A DNA stretch of 64,000 nucleotides, taken from assembly GCA_025642065.1 (NCBI GenBank), contig JAODUP010000659.1, positions 220,001-284,000 on the forward strand, in the 5' to 3' direction. The notes under the pieces are model-generated. The model worked only from the letters and a program-made list of their open reading frames with translations. It was not told where the DNA came from and ran no database searches. Position 1 is the stretch's first letter, and the number at the start of each line of letters is the position of its first letter. The stretch is from Paralvinella palmiformis. Its lineage: Eukaryota > Annelida > Polychaeta > Terebellida > Alvinellidae. Positions 31,573 through 43,166 of this stretch are shown piece by piece. Position numbers and translations under genes: made by a program.

Positions 31573-34256
31573 ATTGTTAACAAACCCAGGTGAGAATCTA
31601 TTTGTCTCGGTTTAAAGAATTTCGAGCAATAGTTTAAAAAATGCTGAAGTCCGGTTTAATGACTATTGCATTCAGGCAGAGTATAGAGATTTGGGGAAAG
31701 ATCCGTCACTTCCAAATGAGATTCAGGCTCACTTAAACAAACCACAGCTGGAAATATCTTCATTGATGCGGCAGACAAATTGAAACCTTGGATATGGATG
31801 GAGCGCCTACGCAACCACTATATATGCAGGTTCATTACCGTGTTATCAGATAGGTTCACGTTCTGGAATCTACGACAGAACAAGGCTGTAAAGTGAAAGT
31901 ATGCCAAGCAGAAAGTTTATGTGAGTACGATACTGTTCAGATTAACTGTTCAGGGACAATTTCATATTCGGACTGCTAAGTCAGGCTACAGGGACTGATC
32001 TCCTGAAAGCACACAAGAAAGCTGATGGGTCCAAGAAAGCACTGTCAGATTTTGTTACTGAAGTAAAACCCCATGAGTCAGCCAACCAGGCAAACAAACT
32101 CACTGTCAACACCCCCAGAAACACAGACGAGCAGGTCCTCTGTACCAGTGACCGATATATGAATTTGAAACGAGAAGCCGGTACCTGCCATTGGTGTGGG
32201 GACAGAAAAGGCCATCTCCCTTGGAAATTGTGCACAGCTAATGGTAGGAGATGTATGAAATGTGGCGGCAACGACCATTTTGCCATTGTTTGCCTAAACA
32301 GTTCAACCAAATCACATCAACAAAACCAGCATCTCTCAGCCAGAGGCCGCGGTCGTGCAAATACTCGCCAACAGCAATGGGCAGGCTACAGTGCAACACC
32401 TCCGTGAAGCTCTGGAAAACTTCAAAATTCACCTTTCGCCAGTCTAGATGTGCGCCAACTTGATTTTAGTGATGAGTATGAGGATGATTCAAACATAGAA
32501 AATCGCCAGTGCTATTCCTTAAAGGTAAAGAAGCAACAAGTACACGAGGTTATCCGAAGTACTGTGGGGAAAAGATATTTTCTGACTCTCCCATTGTCAA
32601 CAACAGGGGAGAGTTTCATTGAAATAAAATTGTCACAGTTGCCACATGTAACACCATTAGTGAGCTGTCACTGCATGCATTAAATCCAAACGCTGCCATA
32701 CTGTACTCACCGTATCTGTTGTACCCCTATGGTGCCGCTAAGCTTATTAGGCCACATGTACAGAGTGCAGTTGTGCGAGAGAGAAGGCCGTTACGAAATA
32801 CTCCTTTTCCAAGTCCTACCAAATGAACTGATTGGGGATAAACCTGCACTATTGTCCGGAACAGATAGTGAAAGGCTAGGTCTCGTCTCGATCAACACCG
32901 GAAATGTGGCATTGTGACGGAAACTACTGGAGATGTTAGTCCACCTGCTTTTAAGCTGATTCTGATAAGAAAGTCTACGGATGTCACACAGTCATCTAAT
33001 GGGTTCAACACGAAAGATGACACTGATGTACCTGATGAGCCAATTATCAACAACCGTCCGTGCAACCACGTAGAGGAACTGTACGCAACCGTAGCCAGCC
33101 ACTGTAGACTTCCACCATTGCCATCCCGGATTCCAATACACATACCAAGAGATTATGGTAAAACCTTCATGGACATTGGTTGTATTGGACTCCCAATACA
33201 TTTCAAGGTGAAGGAAAATGTGGGTCCAGTTCAGATGTCAGTCCACCGAGTGCCTGTAGCAAAACGAATCAAGGAGAAAGCTGCTCTACAAAAATATGTG
33301 GATGCGGGAATTATTGTGAAGGTGCAGGAAATAACACCGTAACGAACTCATAAGAGAAACATAAAAAAATTCAGATTATGCATTGATCCGAGCCAGACAG
33401 TCACTACAGGTATTCTGCGACCGGTGTTTCAAATGCCAACCCTAAATGAACAATTACATCGACCAGTTAATGCGAACTGCTTCTCTTTAATGGACATACG
33501 CGAGAGATTCCTTCGCTGCTATCTGGACATACAATTATCTATGATGACGACAATGCACACTTCCTGTGGCAGATATAGATGGCTGCGGCTACCGTTTGGG
33601 ATTTCCAATGCACCAGAGGAATTCAAACTCAGACTGACCGCATCCCTTGAAGGCTTGGAGGGCATAGTAAATGTTGTTGGTAGTGTTTGGTGAAGGGACC
33701 ACATATGAGGAAGCAGAGTGAGACCATGACAGACGTTACTTATAAGAGAGGTAGCTCCCTTTGTGTTGCAGGAAAACTGTTAAGGGGTGCACTATCCATG
33801 CCAATGGAAGCCAAAGTAACAAGTTTCGAAATCTTTAGACTTCGGTTGGATTGAGACTATCGCCAGCCAAATTCGCGGTTGAAGCCAACCACCGAGGCGC
33901 GTCTGCTCAAAGAAATACAGAATGACCCTGTCATGGCCAAGCTGGGGAATGTCATGACACGAGGTTGGTCTACGGACAAGGCACATCTCGATCCCAGCCT
34001 ACAACCATTCCGGTGCTACAGGGATGAACTATCAACACAGAATGGCATTATATACAAAGATCTCCAGGCCTTCATACCTCCACCCATGCACACAGAACTG
34101 CTTCACAGTATCTACCTTAATCATCTCGGAGCAGAATCCAACATACGCATGGCGAAAGAAGTGCTTTTCTGGCCAGGCATGCGAAGTTCCATACATGATA
34201 TGTGTCAGGCATGCACTGCTTGTACGAAATACGGACAAATTGTTAGATTCTGTTGA
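31573..34256 (+). mobile_element. Decayed Ty3/Gypsy retrotransposon B (gag-pol, internally deleted)
   Basis: Plus strand. Frameshifted Gag is at about 31640-32160. Two zinc knuckles lie at 32180-32300 (CHWCGDRKGHLPWKLC, CMKCGGNDHFAIVC). Protease-region blocks follow at 32560-32790. The RT N-terminal part is at 32914-33342 (GLPIHFKVKENVGPVQ, VDAGIIVKVQE), and RT fingers/palm at 33350-33690 (FRLCIDPSQTV, RYRWLRLPFGISNAPEEF). Sequence then jumps to the integrase zinc domain at 33879-34256 (HLGAESNIRMAKEVLFWPGM, then CQACTACTKYG). The RT catalytic YxDD block, thumb and all of RNase H are missing between about 33700 and 33870, and integrase beyond the zinc domain is absent. Many stops; not functional. 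It differs from element A in knuckle spacing and RT sequence, so it belongs to another lineage. Confidence 0.88.
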
Positions 34257-34499
34257 TTTGTTTTTATCTTAATTCTTCATAAAATTGTATTAACCGTTAG
34301 TTTTGACTTTTCAGTTGATCACTTACGTACTGACATGTGCTTTGTCAGTGAATAATGACTATACGTTTGACGAGTTGACGTTGTCCTAGAGGCTAGAGAC
34401 CGTACATGTAGACTTCCTGTTATTTGTATCAGTACTATAGATCTAGAGGTCTATTACAATATGATTACTGTGATTACAATATAACAATAACATGATTTT

Positions 34500-34640
34500 G
34501 GAGGGCGTTACACTTTTTTAGCAGCCCGACATCAATGATTAGAAGTCCGACATGGCCATTATCAGCCCGAGGCGAGCCGAGGGCCGATAATGGTCATGAA
34601 GGGCTGCTAATGGTCATGAAGGGCTAACTTTAGTATCCTT
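34500..34640. repeat. Foldback (hairpin) repeat
   Basis: CATGGCCATTATCAGCCCGA at 34550 faces CGATAATGGTCATG at 34585 as an inverted pair around GGCGAGCCGAGG. An outer pair TTAGCAGCCC / GGGCTGCTAA lies at about 34518 and 34601. A second ATGGTCATGAAGGGCT unit repeats in tandem. Much more GC-rich than its surroundings. Likely part of a small foldback element. Confidence 0.6.
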
Positions 34641-35200
34641 GCCATTAATAAAACCCTATACTATAATTATAGTTTGTATAGCAGATATTAGGTCTGATTT
34701 TAAAATGTTAATATATATAACGGCAATTGTGCCATAACGGTCTGCTAAAGCCGTTTAGGTATTTGGCCTGGTTATCCAACATTTAAATGACTGTAGCAGA
34801 CAGAGTACGCCCTTAAAGCATTATAAGTACTCCTAACTCAGGAATAGAAACACTGCATCACATCTCGGAGCGGTGGCATTGGACACACCTCGCGCGGTTG
34901 GTGTGTTTTATATAACAACTTTAGTTGCATATAAAATTCACCTTGGTTGTATGTGGGAATAGAATTATCTTTCCTAGGTCCAGTTATATCCAGTTTGTAC
35001 TATGACATTCAAGATTAGCTATAATCTGCTTGTCATAAATGTAACTGGTGAATGAAGGTGTTCCGTGCATTATAGGGTTTTACCGTCCATGTAAAATTGT
35101 AATAACATACTAGTAATGCCCTACTAAGTGATAATAATTATTATTAATATTATATATAAAATTGAAAATCGACTTTGGTTTAGCAAATTCCTGGATCGGA
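34641..35200. other. Intergenic stretch after the hairpin
   Basis: Short inverted pair AAAACCCTATA (about 34660) and TATAGGGTTTTA (about 35070) brackets it, so it may be the body of a foldback element. No coding sequence seen. Confidence 0.4.
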
Positions 35201-35260
35201 CGTGAGTTTCATTATTTCTAAATTACAACAGAAATATATACCGCACGGACAACAGAGACA

Positions 35261-35293
35261 CCCCCCCCCCCCCACACACACACACACACACAC
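35261..35293. repeat. C-run and (CA)n tract
   Basis: About 13 C followed by CA units. It is followed by CACCTTCAACTCACTAC, a match to the 27-bp minisatellite unit that starts 200 bases later. Confidence 0.9.
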
Positions 35294-35492
35294 TCGTTTA
35301 CACCTTCAACTCACTACTATGGAAAATCACTGGCAACTGACTACCACAATAAATAGTTGGCAGAACGGTGTCAAATTAATAGACATTGTAGAAACTACCT
35401 CATGTATCTTTGATGTCACTCAACTTTTTCATATACCTATTTATTTCAATAATATAAACATTTCATTTTCAATTACACACTAGAATAAATAC

Positions 35493-35888
35493 ATTCAACT
35501 CACTACATTGTACACGAACATTCAACTCACTACATTGTACACGAACATTCAACTCACTACATTGGGCACACACATTCAACTCACTATATTGGATAAGGAC
35601 ATTCAACTCACTACATTGGATACACACATTCAACTCACTATATTGGATACACACATTCAACTCACTATATTGGATAAAGACATTCAACTCACTACATTGG
35701 ATAAAGACATTCAACTCACTACATTGGATAAAGACATTCAACTCACTACATTGGATACACACATTCAACTCACTACATTGGATACACACATTAAACTCAC
35801 TACATTGGATAAAGACATTCAACTCACTACATTGGATACACACATTAAACTCACTACATTGGATAAAGACATTCAACTCACTAGAATG
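35493..35888. repeat. 27-bp minisatellite, 14 full copies
   Basis: The unit starts ATTCAACTCACTACATTG and ends GATACACAC, GATAAAGAC or a variant. Starts fall every 27 bases from 35493 to 35871. Because 27 is a multiple of three, both strands stay open: plus 35508-35924 repeats a nine-residue block like DKDIQLTTL, minus 35469-35891 repeats CSELNVFIQ. Unit variants alternate partly in a two-unit order near 35750-35880. No start context, domain or splice signal supports a protein. Confidence 0.95.
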
Positions 35889-35924
35889 CATACACTTAGG
35901 ACCTCTGAGGGGCCAAACTACTAA

Positions 35925-36700
35925 AACTAAATTTGTTTTATATCTTTGGCAGCTTGATATTTGTTTTGAGATTCGGACAAAAACAGCTCAAGTTCCTAAT
36001 GTAGTTGTCATTGACAGCAAAGCTTCCTGGCTAGACAAGCTAACAATCCCTAATTTAGTTTTTCAATTATGAGCTAAACAATAGCAACTGTTAACTGATA
36101 CTGCCACAGGTATCAGCTGCAACTAAATTAGCTGTGGTGGGGCACCAATCATAATAGAACCTGGTTGGTACAAAAAACCAATTTTCCTTTTTAAACATTT
36201 CATGATTTTAAATTAAAGAGAGCAACTGATTGTTTTATTGATCTAAATGTTATGATCAAATTATTTATGCACCATATATGTTCTGATAGAACATAAATTT
36301 TATTAATATAGGCACAACATGAAACTTCCATAAACTGTTTAATTACTTACAATTATTGGTGTGAAATACACAACATACATACTGGCATCTAGTAAGCAGC
36401 TATTTATGTTACTGCTTTTACATATACCATACATGAAATAGTCCTACAGTGTGGCATCAAATTTTAAAAGCCAAACTGTTAAAAAAGTGGTTTCATGCAA
36501 ATCAAGGATATACATATCTCTGTAGTATATAGTTATCAGCCAGGAGTAAAAATATGAATTAGAAAAAGGTACTAAACTATATTTTATTTTGATCTTTCTG
36601 AATTTTCAAAATGGCCTTTTTAGGAATACAAAATACTATTCTTGTAAAGGATCTTATTACAATAAATAAACATCTTTCTTAAAATTTAAATAATTGTTTT
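35925..36700. other. AT-rich stretch, no gene seen
   Basis: No open frame or repeat boundary of note. Confidence 0.5.
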
Positions 36701-36777
36701 TTATAGTAATATCTGTAAACATACCAGGTAAGTCAAATGGATTAAAGTTATATTTCTGTCATTTTTTAAATCTCTAC

Positions 36778-36961
36778 CAATGATATTTTTAACATGAAAC
36801 TTTATAACTGTCCATGTTCTTTTGTGAAGTATTCCCTTGGACAACCTCCTAGACTCTTCACACTCTGCTTTGCCAGGTATTTTCTGAGATTTTAACTTCT
36901 TGGACAAAAGAGTCTTCACTGCCGCCATCTCGGCTTCAGCCCAGGGATGGTGCTCTGTCTT
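36778..36961 (-). CDS. Candidate exon with HPW...PGK...RTW...IK domain
   Basis: The minus strand reads TEHHPWAEAEMAAVKTLL, KIPGKAECEESRR, then LHKRTWTVIKFHVKNII before a GTAGAG donor. The HPWxxxExxAVxxxL...PGKxxCE...RTWxxIKxxVKN pattern is one I associate with uncharacterised, often repeated, invertebrate and fish proteins with zinc-finger or transposon-like context. The acceptor is uncertain: reading further upstream meets TGA at 36965-36967, so AG at 36962-36963 was chosen. No neighbouring exon of the same protein was linked. It could be a host exon or a captured fragment. Confidence 0.5.
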
Positions 36962-38030
36962 CTTTCACATTTCTAGGAATTAATAAAGGTAGAAATATAT
37001 ATGAAGTACTAATGCCTTGTAAGCCTCCCAGTAATCTAGGATACTCATATCATTAGTTAATTAATTAAAGAAAGTAAATCTATTTACTGGTCAACATCTT
37101 GTAAAACTGCCTGTTTATAACGTATCATTATATCATGGCCTTCCAAAATTAGGTACTTTTCCGATTTGTGACAAATAACCTCTTTTTGTTCTTATTAAGG
37201 TTTTGAAATAAAGGGTTTATTGCTTGCAATAGTGATCTTTCAAGATTATTTGTATTTACATACAAATTAGTAAATAATAGGCTTTAAAATTACTGTGGAT
37301 AGTTATATGCCATTTTAGAAACTTAACTTGATATGAATTATCAACATCAGCTACACCAAACTCATTTTCCAAATGAAGGGTCATATTTTCTATTGCCCAC
37401 ATAGGGCACATAGCTGGGAACTGCTCCAGTGCAGAGCAACATACAATGTTAAAACTTGTGAATGTGTTTTACCACTTGGTTAGTTAGCTTATTAACTCTG
37501 TAGGTTAAAGACGATTACTGTTCTTTGGAACATGCATTTAAAACAAGTGACTGATCCATAATATCTTTATATTATAAATAACTTGACCATGAAAACCCAA
37601 CTCACTGTCTGGGAAGTCTCTGCATGAGAAATTTCTCCTAGGAAGTCTCGTTGTATTGACAATGGGTTTCTTAAGAGATAATCAACAATCAATCACACAA
37701 TGATCATTTATATGTATACTACAAGAATACATAATTTATCAAGCTAAATGATCTTACGTAAAAAAGCATTAAACAATTCTAGTCTCAAATGCAAGCATAA
37801 ATAGGCTTCTGAATGAAATTTATTTAAACTGATGGAATCTTATTTCAGTTTCAATATATGAACACTTATCATTATGCAGCAAGCCTAAAATGGTGCACTA
37901 GAAATATACCAAAAAGTTTTCAAATAATTATAGGGAGTGTTGTTCTCTGTTGATTATGTGTTTGTAAAGTTTATTTCCATTAAATTATTAATTATTTTTT
38001 ATTAATTAAACTTTGCACTCATATTATTAC

Positions 38031-38115
38031 CAGCAGTCCACAAAATATCAGTGTGTCAAGAGGTATGCCTCTTTTTTCACCAACAATTTCACACAGAATC
38101 TCCTGTGCTGTATAC
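38031..38115 (-). CDS. Candidate internal exon, unknown protein
   Basis: An open 85-base segment between an acceptor TTACAG and donor GTAATA on the minus strand gives YTAQEILCEIVGEKRGIP then LDTLIFCGLL. The sequence looks coding, but the family is not recognised and no partner exon is certain. It may belong with the candidate exon at 36778-36961, which lies downstream on the same strand. Confidence 0.35.
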
Positions 38116-38234
38116 CTGTAATGACAACAGTTGTTTTTTATAAGAAGAGATTTATTGTTACAGTAGCATGAAATTACCAACAGAAATTAAAGTAATGTAA
38201 CTTGAGAGGTTGGTCATCATGTTCAAAAATGTAT

Positions 38235-38460
38235 CCCCCAGGCAGACATGGGGTCAATTCCATTTGGTCAATTCCAATTCCACCTCAAATTTATCAATTC
38301 CAAAACTCTTTTTGCCTAATTTTTTTACCATGAGTAGATACTCCCGAGTACATACTCTGAGTAGTTTATATTTGAAGTAGGATTGTCATGGAAGAAATAT
38401 TTCTGAATTAAAAAATTAAATGGTAAATTAATTTGTAGATTTAATTTAATTTTGCCTGTT
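38235..38460. repeat. Interspersed repeat with TCAATTCCAATTCC motif
   Basis: Contains GACATGGGGTCAATTCCA and, further on, GAATTAAAAAATTAAATGGT followed by AAATTAATTTG. The same blocks occur at 18590-18715, the first of them inverted. Probably a dispersed MITE-like repeat; edges not determined. Confidence 0.5.
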
Positions 38461-38482
38461 CTAAACATTGAACAGGGGTAAA

Positions 38483-38594
38483 TTCCTAAATAGCAATATC
38501 TCTATATAGATTACAGGCATGGTATGTGGTGGTGTCACCGTGTTGTGGGTGGAGCCCAAGGTATCCAGACCATTTTAATTGGTTAAATGTACAT

Positions 38595-38660
<66 letters not shown>

Positions 38661-38730
38661 AACCAAAGTTCTGGATCAATTTGGTTCCGGTATATTGGTA
38701 ACAGCACATGTAAGTGTTAACATGGTAAAC
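38483..38730. repeat. Interspersed repeat U, copy 1
   Basis: Starts AATTCCTAAATAGCAATATC and includes TATCCAGACCATTTTAATTG, an expanded (AT)n (38598-38658) and GGTTCCGGTATATTGGTAAC. It recurs in the same orientation at 39323-39459 plus 39831-39880, split there by a SINE. Confidence 0.8.
38598..38658. repeat. (AT)n microsatellite
   Basis: About 30 AT units. The corresponding point in the other copy of repeat U has only TATATATA, so the expansion is specific to this copy. Confidence 0.95.
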
Positions 38731-38879
38731 TATGCACAAGCCTAACCACAAGGCGCTTTTAGCTAAAGAGGTATTATATCACGTGGTGGATCATAGTCTT
38801 GGGTGTATCCCCATGTAAGAGTATATTTTCTAATCATCAAAGGTGTGTTTATATTCCACTGCCCAGTAGGAGCTTTTAA

Positions 38880-39085
38880 TTATTTAAAATAAAGGGGGAC
38901 GTTAAAAAAACCCTGAGGATGTAAAACACTCTGGCAGTGACCACCCTCAGGGTATTTCGGCTCCATCTTTCTGTACTGCTCTCCTGTGAGTGGTGGGGGA
39001 GGAAATAGTCTCAACCACTCTAACATAGAGGCTGTGATGATAAAGCGACAGCCTGGGAATTCCCCCAGAACAACCAAACAAACAA
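38880..39085 (+). mobile_element. SINE family 2, 5'-truncated copy
   Basis: Matches the 3' two-thirds of the SINE at 39460-39830, from AAATAAAGGG through GTGACCACCCTCAGGGTATT and AACATAGAGGCTG to the AAACAAAC-type tail. The tRNA-like head is missing. Open frames across it are chance. Confidence 0.8.
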
Positions 39086-39322
39086 ACGAGTCTTGAAATG
39101 AATGTATTTGTTTAGCTCCTCCCAGCAGGAGTCAGATCCTGTATTTACTTTCACAACCCTACTGGGTACTAAACCAATAACATATGGTAAGTTTACAAAA
39201 TCTCTCAAATGGTTATTAAACAGTAAGGTCTGGGGACAGGCTATAGTAGTCACAGTTTGAGGAGAGGAGGGGAAAACTTTGGCTCCAGATTGGCATTCCT
39301 GGTGAGATGATAAAAAAATGTA

Positions 39323-39459
39323 ATTCCTAAATAGCAATATCTCTATGTAAATTATAGGTATGCTATGTGGTGGTGTCCCAATGGGGGCAGAGCCCATGGT
39401 ATCCAGACCATTTTAATTGGTTAAATGCTCACTATATATAAGGAACCAAAGCTCTGGAT
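39323..39459. repeat. Interspersed repeat U, copy 2, left part
   Basis: Same sequence as 38483-38690, ending at AGCTCTGGAT where SINE family 2 has inserted; it resumes at 39831. Confidence 0.85.
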
Positions 39460-39830
39460 AGTGAGCCCCACGGTGGCCTAGCGGTTAAGTACCCGTCACT
39501 TGGTGCCAACAGTCACAGGTTTGAACCCTGTAAGAGGTCGAAACTTTTCCAGGGATTAATTTCTCGGCTCACTACATCGTGGGTGGCTGACCACGTTAAA
39601 TGGCGCTGCCGTCTCCACTGAATTATTTAAAATAAAGGGTACGTTAAAAAAAACCTGAGGACGTAAAACACTCCGGCAGTGACCACCCTCAGGGTATTTC
39701 GACTCCATCTTTCCGTACTGCTCCCCTTTGAGTGGTGGGGGAGGATTTTGTCAACCACTCGAACATAGAGGCTGAGCTGATTAAGCAACAGCCTGGGGAT
39801 TCTCCCTGAACAACAAAACCAAACAAAACC
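39460..39830 (+). mobile_element. SINE family 2, full-length copy with target duplication
   Basis: The tRNA-like head has an A box CGGTGGCCTAGCGGTTAAG and B box AGGTTTGAACCCTG, followed by a family body and an A/C-rich tail ending AAACAAAACC. A 10-bp duplication AGCTCTGGAT flanks it (39450-39459 and 39831-39840). The uninterrupted sequence is known from repeat U copy 1, where AGTTCTGGATC runs straight on. This settles the insertion boundaries. Confidence 0.93.
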
Positions 39831-39880
39831 AGCTCTGGATCATTATGGTTCCAGTATATTGGTAACACCACATGTAAGTG
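39831..39880. repeat. Interspersed repeat U, copy 2, right part
   Basis: Continues repeat U after the SINE: CTCTGGATCATTATGGTTCC, ATATTGGTAACA, CATGTAAGTGTTAACAT. Confidence 0.85.
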
Positions 39881-42279
39881 TTAACATTGATGATCATCTT
39901 GTATTCTAAAGGTGACAAGTTTAAATGTCATAATGCTGTGAAATTAATAAGCATGAATATATAAGCCTAGTTAAAAATGGTGACCTTGGTTTTCTTTGTT
40001 TTCTGAACATCCTCCTGAAAAATAAAACAAAAATGAGCATGTAATAGATGAATTTCTTCATGGGATGAGACGGATTATGAAAAGTTTTACCCTTGACAAG
40101 CCTTGAAAAGTAAATTCCCAGTTTTGACATACCTATATTTGTACATGTTATTCAAGCAAGTCTAATTGATATTCAATATAATGCATTAACTCTTGATGAT
40201 GATCACTTACAAACGTTGATATACTGCACAGATTATATGAGACATATCACACTTGTTGTTACCAAGAATATTAGTCACATAAATCTATTCATTCTCATCA
40301 TTAACTAATTTATCAGAGTTCATTATGGAAATAATGATTACTTTTTAAATTAAATAAAAACAAGTGTCAGATTGAGATCCTCCCTTTAAATTTTGCTGGC
40401 ACATTAAACTTGTATGGTGCTTGAAACTTCTTCTGGTACTATTATTGTATTATACATATTACGGTAGATACTTCAAAACAAATATTAAATTGATAAATTA
40501 ATGTAATACAGCCAATTATCATATGTACCTAAAGGTGATAAACTGAGTACAGTTTACAGTAATGTCCTAATTTGCTTTGTTTGTGAGTTGTACTTGATTA
40601 AATATTCAGAAAAAAATGTTTTTTGTTACACCTGGTTAATGTGTTTAAATGGGAGGAAAGTGGACCCATTTCTTAACTAAACTGAAGCTTGAAGCCTAAT
40701 TACAAATTAAAATTGATCTCCCTACTAAACGTTACATAGGTATTGACCCTCTAAAAACTAGAGTTAGCCCACTAGAAATTAATATTGTCCTTTGATCCCA
40801 CTAAAAATCAGACTTGACACTTAATTAACAAACTAGATTTACTCTAAAAGAAATCAGTGTTTAGATACCATGATAGCATACATAAATTAGATGAATCTCT
40901 GTCCCCTCTAATTCAAGTGTTCTACCGGGAAAAACCAAGTAATGAATTACATTATATTCTAACAGTGGTCTTTATTCTGTAATATGTGTACAAATCACCT
41001 TGCGATGACGCATTGCGAAAATTAAAAGAATTTAAACCCTACCTACCCACGTTTTTAAAGCATGACACGGGTAACACAAAATCTTTGTATATGCCCTAAG
41101 GAACTTTCCTCCTATAAGTCTATATGGAACAAGCGGTTCAGTATAATTACTGACATTTCTTCTCAAACACAATTCCAGTTTCAAGTACAAATATATTTCT
41201 TGAACACTTACCATAGTAATGCTAAATGCACCTATGTTCACTGCAAACACTGAACAAAGTAAGTGTAGTGATTAAAATAGTGAATGAGTTTTTCTTCAAA
41301 TTGTGTCATCATCTCATTATGGGTTTTTTTCTTCGTAGTTATATATTGTGCTGATTCGATTATATCCTAAATATAATCATCAATTATCAATATTGTTTGG
41401 CAAATTTATATTCTCTTTGCTATTTTATTGCTCCTCATTGCCAAATAGTCTATCACTCTATCAGTCTATGTCTATCAGTATCATGGGACCTATAGACAGA
41501 TTATTCGTATATGAGTAATCATGGATTCACGGTAATAGTTTCTATAGTATTCAATTTATGTATGATATAATCCTAGATTTATTACTGACATTCTGAATAA
41601 ATTTATTTACTGAGGCAGTGAGGCCACTCTGGAATTGAGAGTGCCGTGCGCAATAAACTGGCATTAGCTGCCTAGGGCTAGCCCTAAAAAGGTGGACAAC
41701 TTGAACTCACGACACAAGTACCATAGGCGGATTGTGATATTGTAAATGTAATCTATATACGGATAATATATAATTAAATAATGGGAGGAGAAATGTTACA
41801 TGCTCCAATGCTTAGGCTAGAAAGCATGTCTGCCTCAACTGCTTGGGGCTGCGCAGAATATATTCAGTCTTGGCGACAAGAAAATCACATCATGCACAAT
41901 GCATATGCCACTGATACATTGATACTTTTAGGAGGTCAACTGATCATTGTTACTTACCTAAATCAACAAGCGTATCTTCTATATTCCTCTGTATTCGGTA
42001 TATACGTTTCAAAGTATCAAGCAGACCACTCGTGAACAGGCGAAAAGACGCCCGGTTAAATCTCGCGAGATTACGAAATAGCACGCGATGACACAAAACC
42101 TCACTAGATGGTAGCACAAGTACATTAATTTGTTCAATGGAGTAGTGTGTAAAATTGACCTGCTATGATACACATATTTCACGTTTATACCTTCAAATGA
42201 CATCATTTGAAATGAAAGTGGAAATAGCAATTATGTGACTCAAATAACATTTTAACAAAGTTTGGTGAAATTTGCCAAC

Positions 42280-42360
42280 TCACTACTTCGGTCGAGGTAG
42301 TGAGTTGGCCAGATGTAGGGAGTTGATTGGTGTGTATCCATACTTATGTAGTGAGTTGAA
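42280..42360 (-). repeat. Isolated relatives of the 27-bp minisatellite unit
   Basis: GTAGTGAGTTG occurs at about 42296 and 42349, and the second is followed by AAGGTGAAAAC. On the minus strand this reads TTCAACTCACTAC, the core of the array at 35493-35888. A (CA)n tract follows, as one precedes the array. Confidence 0.6.
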
Positions 42361-42368
42361 GGTGAAAA

Positions 42369-42371
<3 letters not shown>

Positions 42372-42400
<29 letters not shown>
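42372..42400. repeat. (CA)n microsatellite
   Basis: CA units beside the minisatellite-like block. Confidence 0.9.
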
Positions 42401-42403
<3 letters not shown>

Positions 42404-42530
42404 GTACACAGTAATGCCATCTAGGGAACAGCACATTAACATGGCGGTACCTAAACCTGAAAGCAAACATATACTATTTGTTAATAATGCAAGTGAATTT
42501 GTTGATAAATTTTATTAGACAGCACACACG

Positions 42531-42532
<2 letters not shown>

Positions 42533-42561
<29 letters not shown>
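42533..42561. repeat. (AT)n microsatellite
   Basis: AT units after CACACGCACATATA. Confidence 0.9.
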
Positions 42562-43166
42562 CGTCCCGAATCCAAATGCAATAACAAACTATTTTATTAA
42601 CGTCCCATAGGATGTCCGTGCGGTATCTGTGCTGTGTCCGTACTGTCTGTGTGGTATTTAGGATCGCCCTATAGATCTAGGTCAGATACACATCATTACA
42701 TGACAGTCAACACATTTCATTCGCCACTTTATTTACATAAACATTTACAAGGTAAGGCATATGCCTGTCCATATAATTTTAATTATATTAAAATAATTAT
42801 AGTCAGTTATATGATCTGGCATTCAGTGTTAGAGTTCATTTGATTATTATTCATGCAGTGTCAAAGCTAGGATTGCAGTGTGGAGTTATAACAAAGCTAG
42901 GAATGCAGTGTGGGGCTATAACAAAGTACAGAAAGTTAAGAGACCAAACAAAATTGAAGCCTAGAGTATTGTAATATAATTGAAACAAAGAATTTAACTG
43001 ATCAACGTGAAAATACTATAACTCAGAATCCTGCTACTGACGGGAGAAATAAGCTTGTCGATAACGGTGTTGCTTCTAGGACGTGTTTTTGTGGGATTCC
43101 CGCGATATTTTAACCTATGGCGCAAAATTTAAATATCCCTGCGCCCCACATGGCCCAAAATAAAGC

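Larger units (their letters stand above)
39881..43166. other. Intergenic stretch, no confident gene
   Basis: A minus-strand acceptor TTTTTCAG at about 40038 opens EDVQKTKKTKVTIFN then stop, a possible terminal exon but unsupported by partners. Overlapping frames at 41032-41253 and 41781-42035 have no known domain. Short blocks near 42285-42360 resemble the 27-bp minisatellite unit, inverted. Confidence 0.45.

Noticed and set aside
35469..35924. Repetitive proteins on both strands
   Set aside because: Both frames come from a 27-bp minisatellite; simultaneous openness on both strands follows from the unit length and lack of stops.
39973..40037. Terminal exon EDVQKTKKTKVTIFN on the minus strand
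   Set aside because: Acceptor and stop are present but no upstream exon or known family supports it, so it is only mentioned in the regional note.
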